Below are positions 8,486-17,067 of a DNA stretch of 64,000 nucleotides, piece after piece. The notes beneath the pieces were generated by a model that saw only the letters and a list, made by a program, of their open reading frames with translations, did no database searches and had not been told where the DNA came from. The stretch is from Achromobacter animicus (GTDB taxonomy: Bacteria > Pseudomonadota > Gammaproteobacteria > Burkholderiales > Burkholderiaceae_B): NCBI RefSeq assembly GCF_902859585.1, contig NZ_CADIJM010000002.1:310001-374000 (forward strand). The letters are read 5' to 3'. The stretch's first letter is position 1. Every line of letters starts with the position of its first letter. A program made the translations under genes and the position numbers.

Positions 8486-9685
8486 TCAGGGCTTCATCAA
8501 GCGGCAGGTCGATTCCGCAGGCGACGTATACACCTGGTCGCCCGGCACCCGCGCCACCAGCTTGTAGTAATCCCACGGCGCCTTCGATTCCGCCGGCGTC
8601 TTCACCTGCATCAGGTACATGTCGTGCACCATCAGCCCGTCCGCACGGATCTTGCCGTCCTTCACGAAGAAGTCATTCACCGGATTGGCCTTCAGCCACT
8701 TCATGATGGTGTCGCCGTCGGTGCTCTTGGTGGCTTCCACCGCCTTTAGATAGGTCGTTGCCGCGGAATAGTCGCCGGCCTGCAGCATGGAAGGCTTTTT
8801 CTTCATCACGGACTCGAAACGCGACGCCCATTTACGCGATGCGTCGTCCTGATCCCAATACCACGCCGTGGTCAGGTACATGTTCTGCGCCGCTTGCAGG
8901 CCCAGCGCATGCACGTCGGTGATCAGCACCAGCAGGCCGGCAATCTTCATCTTGGGCGTCAGGCCGAACTCGTTGGCTGCCTTGACCGCATTGCTGGTGT
9001 CGCTGGCGGAATTGGCCAGGCCCAGCACCTGCGCGCCCGAGGCCTGCGCCTGCAGAATGAACGACGAGAAATCGGCTGTGTTCAACGGGTGCCGCACCCG
9101 GCCCTTGGCGTTGCCGCCATCGTCCTGCACCACCTTCGATGCGTCCCGCTCCAGCGCGTGACCAAACGCGTGGTCTACCGTCAGAAAGAACCAGTCCTTG
9201 TTGCCTTCCTTCATCATCGCGCGCGCCGTGCCGCGCGCCAGCGACACCGTGTCGTACACGTAATGCACGGTATAGGGCGTGCACTGTGAGTTCGTCAGCT
9301 CGGATGCGCCCGCGCTCACCACGAAGAACGGCGTTTTCTTTTCCTCGGCCACCTTCGCCATCGCCAGCGCTGCCGCAGAGTTTGCGCCCGCGATCAGCAT
9401 GTTCACGCCGCGCTGATCCAGCCATTCCCGGGCGCGTGACGACGCGATATCCGCCCGGTTCTGATGGTCTGCGACCAGCACCTCCACCTTCTTGCCCGCC
9501 ACGGTGCCGCCCAAGTCGGCGATCGCCATCTTGATCGCCTCGGCCCCGCCCGGTCCATCGGCGTCGGCCGACAGCCCCGACATATCCGTGATGAATCCGA
9601 TTCGGATGACCCCGTCATCGGCCTGGGCCGCGCCCGCCATGCCCAACAGCGCGGCCAATGCCGTCGCACGCAACGTTTTCTTCAT
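8486..9685 (-). CDS. ABC transporter substrate-binding protein (Peripla_BP_6 / LivK-AmiC type)
   Basis: A 399-residue periplasmic protein with a signal peptide (MKKTLRATALAALLGMAGAAQA) and a type I binding fold. IRIGFITDMSGLSADADG opens the ligand-binding domain as in branched-chain amino acid and amide binding proteins, and LIAGANSAAALAMAKVAEEK is the usual second strand-helix element. It would hand a ligand to an ABC permease, but no permease or ATPase genes lie beside it, so it is an orphan in this window. It is the middle gene of a leftward operon between the BKACE gene (upstream, 32 bp) and the SDR gene (downstream, 2 bp). The ligand is probably the compound these enzymes degrade. Confidence 0.85.
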   Translation of the reverse strand: MKKTLRATALAALLGMAGAAQADDGVIRIGFITDMSGLSADADGPGGAEAIKMAIADLGGTVAGKKVEVLVADHQNRADIASSRAREWLDQRGVNMLIAGANSAAALAMAKVAEEKKTPFFVVSAGASELTNSQCTPYTVHYVYDTVSLARGTARAMMKEGNKDWFFLTVDHAFGHALERDASKVVQDDGGNAKGRVRHPLNTADFSSFILQAQASGAQVLGLANSASDTSNAVKAANEFGLTPKMKIAGLLVLITDVHALGLQAAQNMYLTTAWYWDQDDASRKWASRFESVMKKKPSMLQAGDYSAATTYLKAVEATKSTDGDTIMKWLKANPVNDFFVKDGKIRADGLMVHDMYLMQVKTPAESKAPWDYYKLVARVPGDQVYTSPAESTCRLMKP

Positions 9686-9717
9686 GTCTCGTCTCCCCAC
9701 TGGGTGGATGTGTGTTT

Positions 9718-10650
9718 TCAGAACGCGACGTTGCCGCGTCCCTTCAGTTGCAGGGTCTCGCGTGCGTCGTCGGGTGTGGCGACCTGCAAGGACAGGTTTT
9801 CCAGAATCCGCCGGATGCGGCGTACCTGGTCTGCGTTGGACTGCGCCAATTCGCCGGGGCCGTCCCACAACGAATCTTCCAGGCCCACGCGCACGTTCCC
9901 GCCCATCGTGGCCGCCATCGTTGCCAACGGTGTCTGCTTTCGACCAGCGGCCAGCACCGACCAGATGTAGTCGTCGCCAAACAACCGGTCCGCCGTGCGC
10001 TTCATCATCATGACGTCTTCCGGGTGCGTGCCGATGCCGCCGCGGATGCCGAACACAGACTGGATCAGGAACGGCGGCTTGAGCAGCTTGCGGTCCACGA
10101 AATGCGCGGCCGTGTACAGGTGGCCGATGTCGTAGCACTCGATCTCGAAGCGCGTGCCGTTGTCACTGCAAGACGTGAGGATGTGCTCGATGTCCTTGAA
10201 CGTGTTGCGGAAGATCAGGTCGTTGCTGCCCTCCAGATAGGGCCGTTCCCAGGCGTGTTGAAATTCCTTGAACCGCTCCAGCAGCTCATACATCCCGAAG
10301 TTCATCGACCCCATGTTCAGCGACGCGACTTCGGGCTTGAACTTCAGGGCCGGCGCCATGCGCTCGGCAATGGGCAACACTGGCGATCCACCCGTTGTGA
10401 TGTTGACCACAACGTCCGACGCCTCCTTGATGCGCGGCAGAAACTGCGCATACAGCGCCGGATCCTGCGTAGGCTGGCCGGTGTCCGGCTGACGCGCGTG
10501 CAGATGCACGATGGCCGCGCCCGCCTCGGCGGCATCCAGCGCAGACTGCGCGATCTGATCGGGCGTGACGGGCAGATAGGGCGACATCGACGGCGTATGG
10601 ACCGAACCGGTGATGGCGCAGGTGATGATGACCTTCCTGGACTTTTTCAT
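9718..10650 (-). CDS. BKACE (DUF849) beta-keto acid cleavage enzyme
   Basis: A 310-residue member of the beta-keto acid cleavage enzyme family (formerly DUF849; 3-keto-5-aminohexanoate cleavage enzyme is the founding member). These zinc enzymes condense a beta-keto acid with acetyl-CoA to give acetoacetate and a new acyl-CoA. Family marks are KVIITCAITGSVHTPS at the N-terminus, the metal-site segment IVHLHARQPDTGQP (HxH), and SLNMGSMNFG in the core. I chose the ATG at 10650; the longer frame upstream has no family residues. It is the first gene of an operon with a binding protein and an SDR. The specific keto acid is unknown. Confidence 0.85.
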   Translation of the reverse strand: MKKSRKVIITCAITGSVHTPSMSPYLPVTPDQIAQSALDAAEAGAAIVHLHARQPDTGQPTQDPALYAQFLPRIKEASDVVVNITTGGSPVLPIAERMAPALKFKPEVASLNMGSMNFGMYELLERFKEFQHAWERPYLEGSNDLIFRNTFKDIEHILTSCSDNGTRFEIECYDIGHLYTAAHFVDRKLLKPPFLIQSVFGIRGGIGTHPEDVMMMKRTADRLFGDDYIWSVLAAGRKQTPLATMAATMGGNVRVGLEDSLWDGPGELAQSNADQVRRIRRILENLSLQVATPDDARETLQLKGRGNVAF

Positions 10651-10821
10651 GGGCCTCTGGCGCCGTGTGATTGCGCTGTGGATTCTTGTGGCCCCGGCTG
10701 TCTCCTCCGGGTGTAGGCCATTCTGTCGCAGGCCTTCAGGTTCTGTCACCTGAACAGAAATTATCAATTGATAGGAAATCCGGTGCTGCGGTGCAGCGTG
10801 GCGTGGCGCTGGCGCCAGGCG

Positions 10822-10860
10822 AAAAAAAACCGCCGCCAGGATCGCTCCGGGCGGCGGCTT
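10822..10860 (-). terminator. intrinsic terminator after the parvulin gene
   Basis: On the minus strand a strong G+C hairpin (GCCGCCGCC with GGCGGCGG, loop about 12 nt) is followed by a run of eight T. It lies about 25 bp after the stop of the parvulin gene and fits a Rho-independent terminator for it. Confidence 0.85.
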
Positions 10861-10884
10861 TCTGAGCCAATTGGCGGCGAGGAC

Positions 10885-11166
10885 TTAGTCCTTGCGGCTG
10901 GTCACTTCAACCAGGTGGTAGCCGAACTGGGTCTTCACCGGGCCTTGCACTTCGCCGACCGGGGCACTGAACACGACGGTGTCGAATTCCTTGACCATCT
11001 GGCCCGGGCCGAAGGTGCCCAGATTGCCACCGTCGCGGCTCGACGGGCAGCTCGAGTTTTCCTTGGCGAGCTGGGCGAAGTCAGCGCCATTCTCGATGGC
11101 GGTCTTGAGTTCGTTGGCCTTCGCTTCGGTGGAAACGAGGATGTGACGGGCGGAGGCTTGTGCCAT
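10885..11166 (-). CDS. ppiC: PpiC-type parvulin peptidyl-prolyl isomerase
   Basis: A 93-residue single-domain parvulin that speeds cis-trans isomerisation of proline peptide bonds. It has no signal peptide, so it is cytoplasmic like E. coli PpiC. Family marks are ARHILVSTEAKA (the substrate-site His), FAQLAKENSSCPSSRDGG, LGTFGPGQMVKEFD, and the closing QFGYHLVEVTSR (second His). Length matches PpiC (about 93). It is transcribed leftward and alone, ending at a good intrinsic terminator. Confidence 0.93.
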   Translation of the reverse strand: MAQASARHILVSTEAKANELKTAIENGADFAQLAKENSSCPSSRDGGNLGTFGPGQMVKEFDTVVFSAPVGEVQGPVKTQFGYHLVEVTSRKD

Positions 11167-11328
11167 GAGGGAACTCCTTGCAGACTGATTTGGGGAGGGG
11201 AGAGTAACGCATTCGCGTGAACTCGCTACGTTGGCAATGATAAACGGGGATTGATCCGGCCCCGGCTCAGGCTTGGTATGCGCATGTGACCAGCATCCGC
11301 ACTTCCCCTAATACCTGCCCATATCCTT

Positions 11329-11343
11329 ATACGATTATCGTAT
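11329..11343. promoter_or_regulatory. perfect palindrome, probable GntR operator
   Basis: ATACGATTATCGTAT is a perfect 15-bp inverted repeat (7-1-7) that lies 86 bp before the GntR gene in an AT-rich promoter-like region. FadR-subfamily regulators commonly bind short palindromes of this size near their own promoter. Its binding to the regulator at 11429 is inferred. Confidence 0.6.
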
Positions 11344-11428
11344 TTTCAACGCGCCCCTCCCGGGACGCGTCCACAGCCGAGGCAACGCGGGCTGGCAATG
11401 AGATGCACGTTTTCGGACGAGACTTCCT

Positions 11429-12193
11429 ATGCCTGATTCAGCTTCCCGAGTACTGTTGAAAAGAGAGTCGGTCCCGCCGTTCTCGTCAGAGCCCAATCTG
11501 ACGGACCGCGTCACCGAGATGCTGCTGGACGAGATTACCAGTGGCGACTACCAAGTCGGCGAGGTCCTGCCCCCAGAGCAGACCATCGCCACCCGGCTTG
11601 GCGTTTCGCGCACCGTGCTGCGCGAAGCGGTTTCCCGCCTGAAGGGCGACGGCATTGTGCAAAGCAAGCAGGGGCGCGGGCTGACCGTCATGCAGACGGC
11701 GCGGCCGTCGGTGCTGCGCATGCAGGCGGCGGACATTGGCGACGCGGATCAGGTGCTGCGCATCGTGGAATTGCGCCGGGGCTTCGAGATCGAGGCAGCT
11801 CCACTGGCGGCGGCTCGGCGGGACGAGGACGATCTGGCCGCGATGCGGCTGGCGCTGCGCAAGATGGCCGATGCGATTGCGTCCGGCGACGTGGCAGTTG
11901 GCGTGGATGCCGACATGGAGTTCCACCGCTGCGTGGCGCGCGCCACGCGCAATGAACACTATCTGAATTTCTTCGATTTCCTGGCGGTCCTGCTCAAAAA
12001 GAACCTGCGCGTGTCGCGCTCGCGGTCGGCCAAGATCGCGGGCCGCGGGGCGCAGGCGCAGAAGGAGCATGAAGCGCTGTTTGCCGCCATTGAGAAGGGC
12101 GACGTGGAACTTGCGCGGCAGTACGCGCGCACGCACGTCGACAACACGGAAGCACGTCTGCGTACAGCGGCGGCCACGGCTGAGAAGCCGTAG
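11429..12193 (+). CDS. GntR-family (FadR/FCD) transcriptional regulator
   Basis: A 254-residue regulator. The N-terminal winged helix is clear: ITSGDYQVGEVLPPEQTIA, then LGVSRTVLREAVSRLKGDG and IVQSKQGRGLTV. The C-terminal part is an FCD ligand-binding domain (RIVELRRGFEIEAAPLAA; EFHRCVARATRNEH with metal-ligand-like His). Such proteins repress catabolic genes until an organic-acid ligand binds. It starts the rightward cluster, 36 bp ahead of the Rieske dioxygenase alpha gene, so it probably controls that operon and itself through the palindrome at 11329-11343. Confidence 0.88.
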   Translation: MPDSASRVLLKRESVPPFSSEPNLTDRVTEMLLDEITSGDYQVGEVLPPEQTIATRLGVSRTVLREAVSRLKGDGIVQSKQGRGLTVMQTARPSVLRMQAADIGDADQVLRIVELRRGFEIEAAPLAAARRDEDDLAAMRLALRKMADAIASGDVAVGVDADMEFHRCVARATRNEHYLNFFDFLAVLLKKNLRVSRSRSAKIAGRGAQAQKEHEALFAAIEKGDVELARQYARTHVDNTEARLRTAAATAEKP

Positions 12194-12229
12194 GCGCCCA
12201 CTAAGGGCATCCTCCAAGGGGAAGTGGTG

Positions 12230-13588
12230 ATGGGTCAGAAGACGATCGATGAGTTGGTGCGCGCCGAGGAAGGACTGGTCAGCCGGTCCATCTTCGTGGA
12301 CGAAGAGATCTTTCAGCAGGAGCTGAAGCAGATCTTCTCGCGCGCGTGGCTGTTTGTGGGGCACGAAAGCCTGGTGCCCAAGCCGGACGATTACTTCGTC
12401 TCGCGCATGGGCACGGAGTCCGTGATCCTGACGCGCGACCGGCAGGGTCAGATTCAGGTCATGCTCAATAGCTGTGCGCATCGCGGCATGAAGCTGTGCC
12501 GCTATGACCACGGCAACAACCGCACCTTCACCTGTCCGTACCATGGCTGGAGCTTTTCCACCGACGGCAAACTGGTGGAACGGCCCGGCGAGCTGGTCGG
12601 GGTGCCCGGCCACGCGACGCACTACAAGGGCGAGCTCGACAAGAAGCAGTGGGGCCTGAAGACCGTGGCGCAGGTGGTGAACTACAAGGGCGCCATCTGG
12701 GCAACATGGGATCCCAACGCGCCGCCGTTTCTGGACTACATCGGCAACATGCGGCTGTACCTGGACGCGGCGCTGGATCACCGCAACGGCAGCCCGGGCG
12801 GCTCGGAAGTGATCGGTGGCGTGCAGAAGTGGCGCGTGAAGTGCAACTGGAAGTTCGCGCCCGAAAACTTCATTGGCGATCTGTACCACGACATCAGCCA
12901 CCGCTCGGTGGACATCGTGGGCATCGGGCCGGGCGGCGGAAAAGGGCGGCGCGATGCGTCGGCCACGCGGTCGGCAATCTGTTTTCCGGAACTGGGCCAC
13001 GGCCTGCTGGGCCGCTTGCCGTTCTACGAAGAAGGCCCCTACGCGCCGCAATACGGCCGCTACCCGGAGGTGGAAGCCTACTACCGCGAAATCCATGAGC
13101 AGCGCGAACGCACGCTGGGTTCGGCGATGCGGGTGCAGACCAGCGTGGGCACCATCTTCCCGAATATGTCGTTCCACGGACGCCAGCCGCGCACGCTGGC
13201 AGTGTTTCATCCGATCAGCTCGACCGAGATGGAAATGTGGCGCATGTATCTGGTGGACAAGGATGCGCCGGAGGCGGTCAAGGAGGCGGCTCGCCATTAT
13301 TTCCTGCGCTATTCCGGACCGGGCGGCATGACGGAATCGGACGACATGGAGAACTGGACGGGCGCCACCGAGGCCAGCATGGGTGCGATGTCGCGCGAAC
13401 TCTTCTTCAACTACCAGATGGGCGTGGGCCACCGCCAGGACGTGCCCGAGATTCCCGGCTGTGCGGTCAACGGCGAATACACCGAGGAAAACGCCCGGAT
13501 CTACTACCGGCGCTGGGCGCAGTTCATGAACGGCATGTCCTGGGACCAACTGATGGCGGGCGCGGTGCGCCTTGAGGAGGCGGCATGA
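12230..13588 (+). CDS. aromatic-ring-hydroxylating dioxygenase, alpha subunit
   Basis: A 452-residue Rieske oxygenase large subunit. The Rieske [2Fe-2S] ligands are in CAHRGMKLCRYD and CPYHGWSF (CxH then CxxH). The mononuclear iron site shows as NFIGDLYHDISH (two His) with a later Asp near ESDDMENW. The enzyme adds O2 across an aromatic ring using electrons from the ferredoxin and reductase encoded downstream. I chose the ATG at 12230 with AAGGGGAAG ahead of it; two GTG codons lie just upstream. The beta gene overlaps it by 4 bp. The substrate is not evident; the paired Bug receptor suggests an aromatic carboxylate. Confidence 0.9.
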   Translation: MGQKTIDELVRAEEGLVSRSIFVDEEIFQQELKQIFSRAWLFVGHESLVPKPDDYFVSRMGTESVILTRDRQGQIQVMLNSCAHRGMKLCRYDHGNNRTFTCPYHGWSFSTDGKLVERPGELVGVPGHATHYKGELDKKQWGLKTVAQVVNYKGAIWATWDPNAPPFLDYIGNMRLYLDAALDHRNGSPGGSEVIGGVQKWRVKCNWKFAPENFIGDLYHDISHRSVDIVGIGPGGGKGRRDASATRSAICFPELGHGLLGRLPFYEEGPYAPQYGRYPEVEAYYREIHEQRERTLGSAMRVQTSVGTIFPNMSFHGRQPRTLAVFHPISSTEMEMWRMYLVDKDAPEAVKEAARHYFLRYSGPGGMTESDDMENWTGATEASMGAMSRELFFNYQMGVGHRQDVPEIPGCAVNGEYTEENARIYYRRWAQFMNGMSWDQLMAGAVRLEEAA

Positions 13589-14154
13589 ACGCACCCATCG
13601 AGAGCGCGCCGCCCGTGGCGCAGGACGACAGCGTGGACGACATGCTGCTGTGGTGGGAAGCGCACCGCTTCCTGCACTACGAGGCCGATCTGCTGGACCA
13701 CCGCGAGTTCGACAAGTGGCTCACCCTCCTGGACGAGGCCATCACGTATCGCATGCCGCTGACGCGCAATGTTCGCCGCGACGCGATGGCGCAGGAATAC
13801 TCCGGCAAACAGGATGCCGCCTGGTTCGACGAAGGCATCGACACGCTGCGCCAGCGCGTCGCGCAGATCAAGACGGGCATTCACTGGGCCGAAGAGCCGG
13901 CCTCGCGTGTGTCCCATCTGGTGACCAACATCCGCGTGCTGGACGTGACGCCAGACGACGACGGCGGCGATCTGGTGCGGGTGCGGTCGCGCTTCCTGAT
14001 CTACCAGAACCGCCTGCAGTCCGAAGTGAATCTGTTCGTCGGCAAGCGCGAGGACGTGCTGCGCAGGCGCGATGGACGCTTCACGATTCTGTCGCGTGAG
14101 ATCCACCTGGACCAGAACGTTCTCTTATCGAAGGCGCTGACGATCTTCTTCTAG
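13585..14154 (+). CDS. aromatic-ring-hydroxylating dioxygenase, beta subunit
   Basis: A 189-residue small subunit of the NTF2-like/SnoaL-like fold that packs with the alpha subunit in an (alpha-beta)3 oxygenase. Typical features are the N-terminal HRFLHYEADLLDHREFDKWL, then AITYRMPLTRNV, SRVSHLVTNIRVL and the basic C-terminal motif FVGKREDVLRRRDGRF. Length fits the family. It overlaps the alpha gene by ATGA at 13585-13588, which points to translational coupling and equal supply of the two subunits. Confidence 0.9.
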   Translation: MNAPIESAPPVAQDDSVDDMLLWWEAHRFLHYEADLLDHREFDKWLTLLDEAITYRMPLTRNVRRDAMAQEYSGKQDAAWFDEGIDTLRQRVAQIKTGIHWAEEPASRVSHLVTNIRVLDVTPDDDGGDLVRVRSRFLIYQNRLQSEVNLFVGKREDVLRRRDGRFTILSREIHLDQNVLLSKALTIFF

Positions 14155-14259
14155 CGCGCCCATGCCGGACCCGGCCCGTCTGCCGGGATTCGATGGTTTT
14201 CCTTCCACTCGGGGCCTGACCGCCGACAGGACGCGCTCGCCCACACCTGGAGTTGCAGC

Positions 14260-15252
14260 ATGCAAAGACGTACTGTACTGAAGGCCATTGCCGGCGCGGC
14301 CGCGATGACGGCGACGGGAATTTCGTGGGGCGCCGACGCGGCATATCCCAGCAAGCCGATCCGCCTGATCGTCCCGTATCCGCCGGGCGGCGTCACGGAT
14401 GTGGCGGGTCGCCTGGCCGGCGAGATCCTCACCCGCAAGTTCGGCCAGCCGGTGGTGGTGGAAAACCGGCCGGGTGCAAACGGCATGATCGGCAGCCAGC
14501 AGGTGGCTTCGGCGCCGCCGGACGGCTACACGCTGCTGCTCAACGGCCTGGGCGGCATGGTGCTGCCGATGGCCACCGTGACCGGACTGCCGCTGGACAC
14601 GGCGCGCGCCTTCACGCCGATTGCGCAGATGGCCGAATTCATCAACGTGCTGATCGTGCGGGCGGATTCGCCGATCCGCAGCGTCGACGACCTGATCGCC
14701 ACGGCGCGCAAGCGCAGCAAGGATGGCCTGAACTATGGGTCCAACGGCATCGGCTCGTCGGTGCATCTGACCACCGCGTTCTTCGCGCAGCACACGGGCA
14801 CCAACCTGCTGCATGTGCCGTACAAGGGCAGCGGCGAGATGCTGGTGGATGTGGTGAACGGCAATCTGGACTTCAGCTTCAGCAACCTGCCGCCGGTGAT
14901 GGGCCTGATCCGCAAGGGATCGATTCGTCCGATTGCGGTGACCAGCAGCTATCGCAGCAAGCAGTTGCCGGATGTGCCGACGATGGCCGAGCAGGGCGTG
15001 GCGGACTTCGACGTGACGAGCTGGCTGGGCGTGTACGGCCCCGCCGGCATGCCACCCGACATCGTGCAGAAGCTCAGCGCGGCTTTGCAGGAAGGCATGG
15101 CGCAACCCCAGTCGGTGGAAACCTTGACCGCCGCGGGCTTTGAGCCCAAGCCGAGAGGGGCGGGTGCTTTTGCTGAGCTGAACCGGGCCGAGCTGACGCG
15201 CTGGAAGCAGGTGGCCACCAAAGCCAGCATTTCCCTGAAATTCGGAGCGTGA
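14260..15252 (+). CDS. Bug-family (TctC) tripartite tricarboxylate receptor
   Basis: A 330-residue periplasmic solute receptor of the Bug family. The N-terminus MQRRTVLKAIAGAAAM is a signal sequence with a twin-Arg pair. The binding fold begins YPSKPIRLIVPYPPGGVTDV and continues with VVENRPGANGMIGSQ and the two hallmark segments LLHVPYKGSG and VPTMAEQGV. Such proteins capture organic acids for TctAB-type carriers, but no tctAB genes lie nearby. It sits inside the dioxygenase operon, about 105 bp after the beta gene and just before the reductase gene, so it probably binds the oxygenase substrate. Confidence 0.88.
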   Translation: MQRRTVLKAIAGAAAMTATGISWGADAAYPSKPIRLIVPYPPGGVTDVAGRLAGEILTRKFGQPVVVENRPGANGMIGSQQVASAPPDGYTLLLNGLGGMVLPMATVTGLPLDTARAFTPIAQMAEFINVLIVRADSPIRSVDDLIATARKRSKDGLNYGSNGIGSSVHLTTAFFAQHTGTNLLHVPYKGSGEMLVDVVNGNLDFSFSNLPPVMGLIRKGSIRPIAVTSSYRSKQLPDVPTMAEQGVADFDVTSWLGVYGPAGMPPDIVQKLSAALQEGMAQPQSVETLTAAGFEPKPRGAGAFAELNRAELTRWKQVATKASISLKFGA

Positions 15253-15257
15253 GCATC

Positions 15258-16451
15258 ATGGAAACCTCATCTGCTCCGCAGCGTGTCCACACGGCCATCA
15301 TCGGCGCGGGGCATGCGGGCGTCGAATGCGCGTGGGCGTTGCGCGCCGCGGGCGTTGAAGGCGATATCGCGCTCTTCGGCGCGGAGACGCATGCGCCTTA
15401 TGAACGGCCGCCGCTCTCCAAAGCGTTGCTCACCGGCTCGACCAGCGCCGAGCGCATCGCGTTGCGCGCGGGCAGCGCGTACGAGAAGTCGCGAGTGATC
15501 GTGGTGGCAGGCGATCCGGTGGCCGCCATCGACACGGCGGCGCACACGTTGCGCACGGCGTCGGGTCATATAGTGGCCTATGAACACTGCGTGCTTGCCA
15601 CCGGCGCCAGCGCGCGTGGCATTGCGGAGGTGGCGGGCGAACAGGTGTTTTCCGTGCGCGGCCTGGACGACGCGCACCGGCTGCGCGAGGCGCTGCGCCC
15701 CGGCATCCGGCTGCTCGTCGTGGGCGCAGGATATCTGGGGCTGGAGGCCGCGTGTTCAGCGCGCAAGCTGGGCGCCGAGGTATTGGTGCTGGAACAGGGC
15801 GGCAACGTGATGGCGGGCAAGGTGTCCGAATCCACTGCCACGCGCATCGGCGACCTGCACCGCGAGGCCGGCATCGAGATCCGCCACGGCGCGGCGGTGC
15901 GGCGCTGGGAACGCACGGCGACGGGTTGGCGCGCGCATCTGGCCAGCGGAGAGCCCATCGACGCTGAACTCGTGCTGGTGTCCATCGGCGCGGTTGCCGA
16001 GACGGCGCTTGCCGAAGCGGCGGGCCTGATCTGCCTGGACGGCGTGGTCGTCGACGAATGTTGCCGGACTTCGGCACCCGGCGTCTACGCCATTGGCGAT
16101 TGCGCAAGCGCCTTTCGCGGAGAGCTGCAGCGTTATGCCCGCATCGAAAGCGTGCAGAACGCGCTGGCGCAGGCGCGCACGGCGGCGGCAACCATTGCCG
16201 GCAAGGCCCCGCCAGCGGCGCGTCCGCCCACCTTCTGGTCCGAACAGCAGGGCCGCCGTCTGCAGATGGCCGGCCTCGTCGACCCTGCCGCGCCTTGCCG
16301 TGACGTCTTGCTGCCCACTGCCAAGGGCTGGCTGGTCGAGCGATACCAGCACGGCCGACTGGCCGCGATCGAAGCGGTCGACAGTCCCGTGGAATTCATC
16401 AAGGGCGTGCCACGGATCGGCGCGCCCGAAGCGGTTGCGGCCGCTGTGTAA
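15258..16451 (+). CDS. FAD-dependent ferredoxin reductase of the dioxygenase system
   Basis: A 397-residue glutathione-reductase-type NAD(P)H:ferredoxin reductase. An FAD-binding GAGHAGVECAWALRAAG lies at the N-terminus, APYERPPLSKALL follows, the NAD-binding motif is VVGAGYLGLEAACSARKLG, and VYAIGDCA is the second FAD contact. It would pass electrons from NADH to the 2Fe-2S ferredoxin encoded next. I chose the ATG at 15258 because GGAG lies at good distance; a GTG at 15249 that overlaps the previous stop is possible. It lies 5 bp after the Bug gene and 18 bp before the ferredoxin gene. Confidence 0.88.
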   Translation: METSSAPQRVHTAIIGAGHAGVECAWALRAAGVEGDIALFGAETHAPYERPPLSKALLTGSTSAERIALRAGSAYEKSRVIVVAGDPVAAIDTAAHTLRTASGHIVAYEHCVLATGASARGIAEVAGEQVFSVRGLDDAHRLREALRPGIRLLVVGAGYLGLEAACSARKLGAEVLVLEQGGNVMAGKVSESTATRIGDLHREAGIEIRHGAAVRRWERTATGWRAHLASGEPIDAELVLVSIGAVAETALAEAAGLICLDGVVVDECCRTSAPGVYAIGDCASAFRGELQRYARIESVQNALAQARTAAATIAGKAPPAARPPTFWSEQQGRRLQMAGLVDPAAPCRDVLLPTAKGWLVERYQHGRLAAIEAVDSPVEFIKGVPRIGAPEAVAAAV

Positions 16452-16469
16452 ACGAACCCTGGAGACAAC

Positions 16470-16796
16470 ATGCCCGTTGCGATATTTGAATTGCCCGATG
16501 GCGCCGAACAGGTGCTGGACGTGCCCGACGACTGGTCGCTGATGGAAGCCGCGCGGCGCGATGGCCTGGAAGGCATCGTCGCCGAATGCGGTGGCGGCGC
16601 CATCTGCGGTACCTGCCACGTGCAGGTGGACGCGGATTGGCACGCGCGGCTGGAGCCGCCCGGCATGGCCGAGGAGGCGCTGCTGGAAGTCGTGCCCGAG
16701 CGCTGTCCGACCAGCCGACTGTCCTGTCAGGTCATCATGACGCCCGAGCTGGACGGCATTCGCGTACGCGTGCCTTCGTCGCAGCTTGAACTGTAG
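16470..16796 (+). CDS. 2Fe-2S ferredoxin (adrenodoxin/putidaredoxin type)
   Basis: A 108-residue [2Fe-2S] ferredoxin. The cluster ligands are in ECGGGAICGTCHV (C-x5-C-x2-C) plus a fourth Cys in SRLSCQV near residue 87. The spacing fits vertebrate-type ferredoxins that serve oxygenases. It would carry electrons from the FAD reductase to the Rieske alpha subunit, so this operon encodes a full three-component dioxygenase. It is 18 bp behind the reductase gene. Confidence 0.9.
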   Translation: MPVAIFELPDGAEQVLDVPDDWSLMEAARRDGLEGIVAECGGGAICGTCHVQVDADWHARLEPPGMAEEALLEVVPERCPTSRLSCQVIMTPELDGIRVRVPSSQLEL

Positions 16797-16840
16797 CCGC
16801 GGCGCCTGACTCGCAAGACGCGAACACAAGGAGCAACCGC

Positions 16841-17050
16841 ATGGCCGACAACAAATCCATCAACCTCGTCGATCTGCAACCCGGCGTGCGCGTGCGCATG
16901 GCGGGTGGCGCGTTGGCCGAGATCGTCGAGAACCCGCAAGACGGCTTCTGGCTGATCGTCCGTTACCTGGACCATCCCGCCGAGCCCGCGCTGGTCGACG
17001 CCGGAGAGCAACAGGTATTTGCCACCGACGTCGAAGCAATCGAACCCTGA
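16841..17050 (+). CDS. small conserved-looking protein of the dioxygenase operon
   Basis: A 69-residue acidic protein with no cysteine, signal peptide or membrane segment. Sequence such as LQPGVRVRMAGGALAEIVEN and GFWLIVRYLDHP suggests a small beta-barrel. AAGGAGCAA precedes the ATG. It lies between the ferredoxin gene (44 bp) and the 2-hydroxyacid dehydrogenase gene (17 bp), so it is part of the operon. I do not recognise the family and give no function. Confidence 0.65.
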   Translation: MADNKSINLVDLQPGVRVRMAGGALAEIVENPQDGFWLIVRYLDHPAEPALVDAGEQQVFATDVEAIEP

Positions 17051-17067
17051 CCCCACTGGAGCCCCCA

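Noticed and set aside
11486-13594. A 702-codon open frame on the minus strand across the GntR and dioxygenase genes
   Set aside because: It is an antisense shadow of high-GC coding DNA. Its product is His/Arg-rich without any domain, while the plus strand encodes clear GntR and Rieske proteins.
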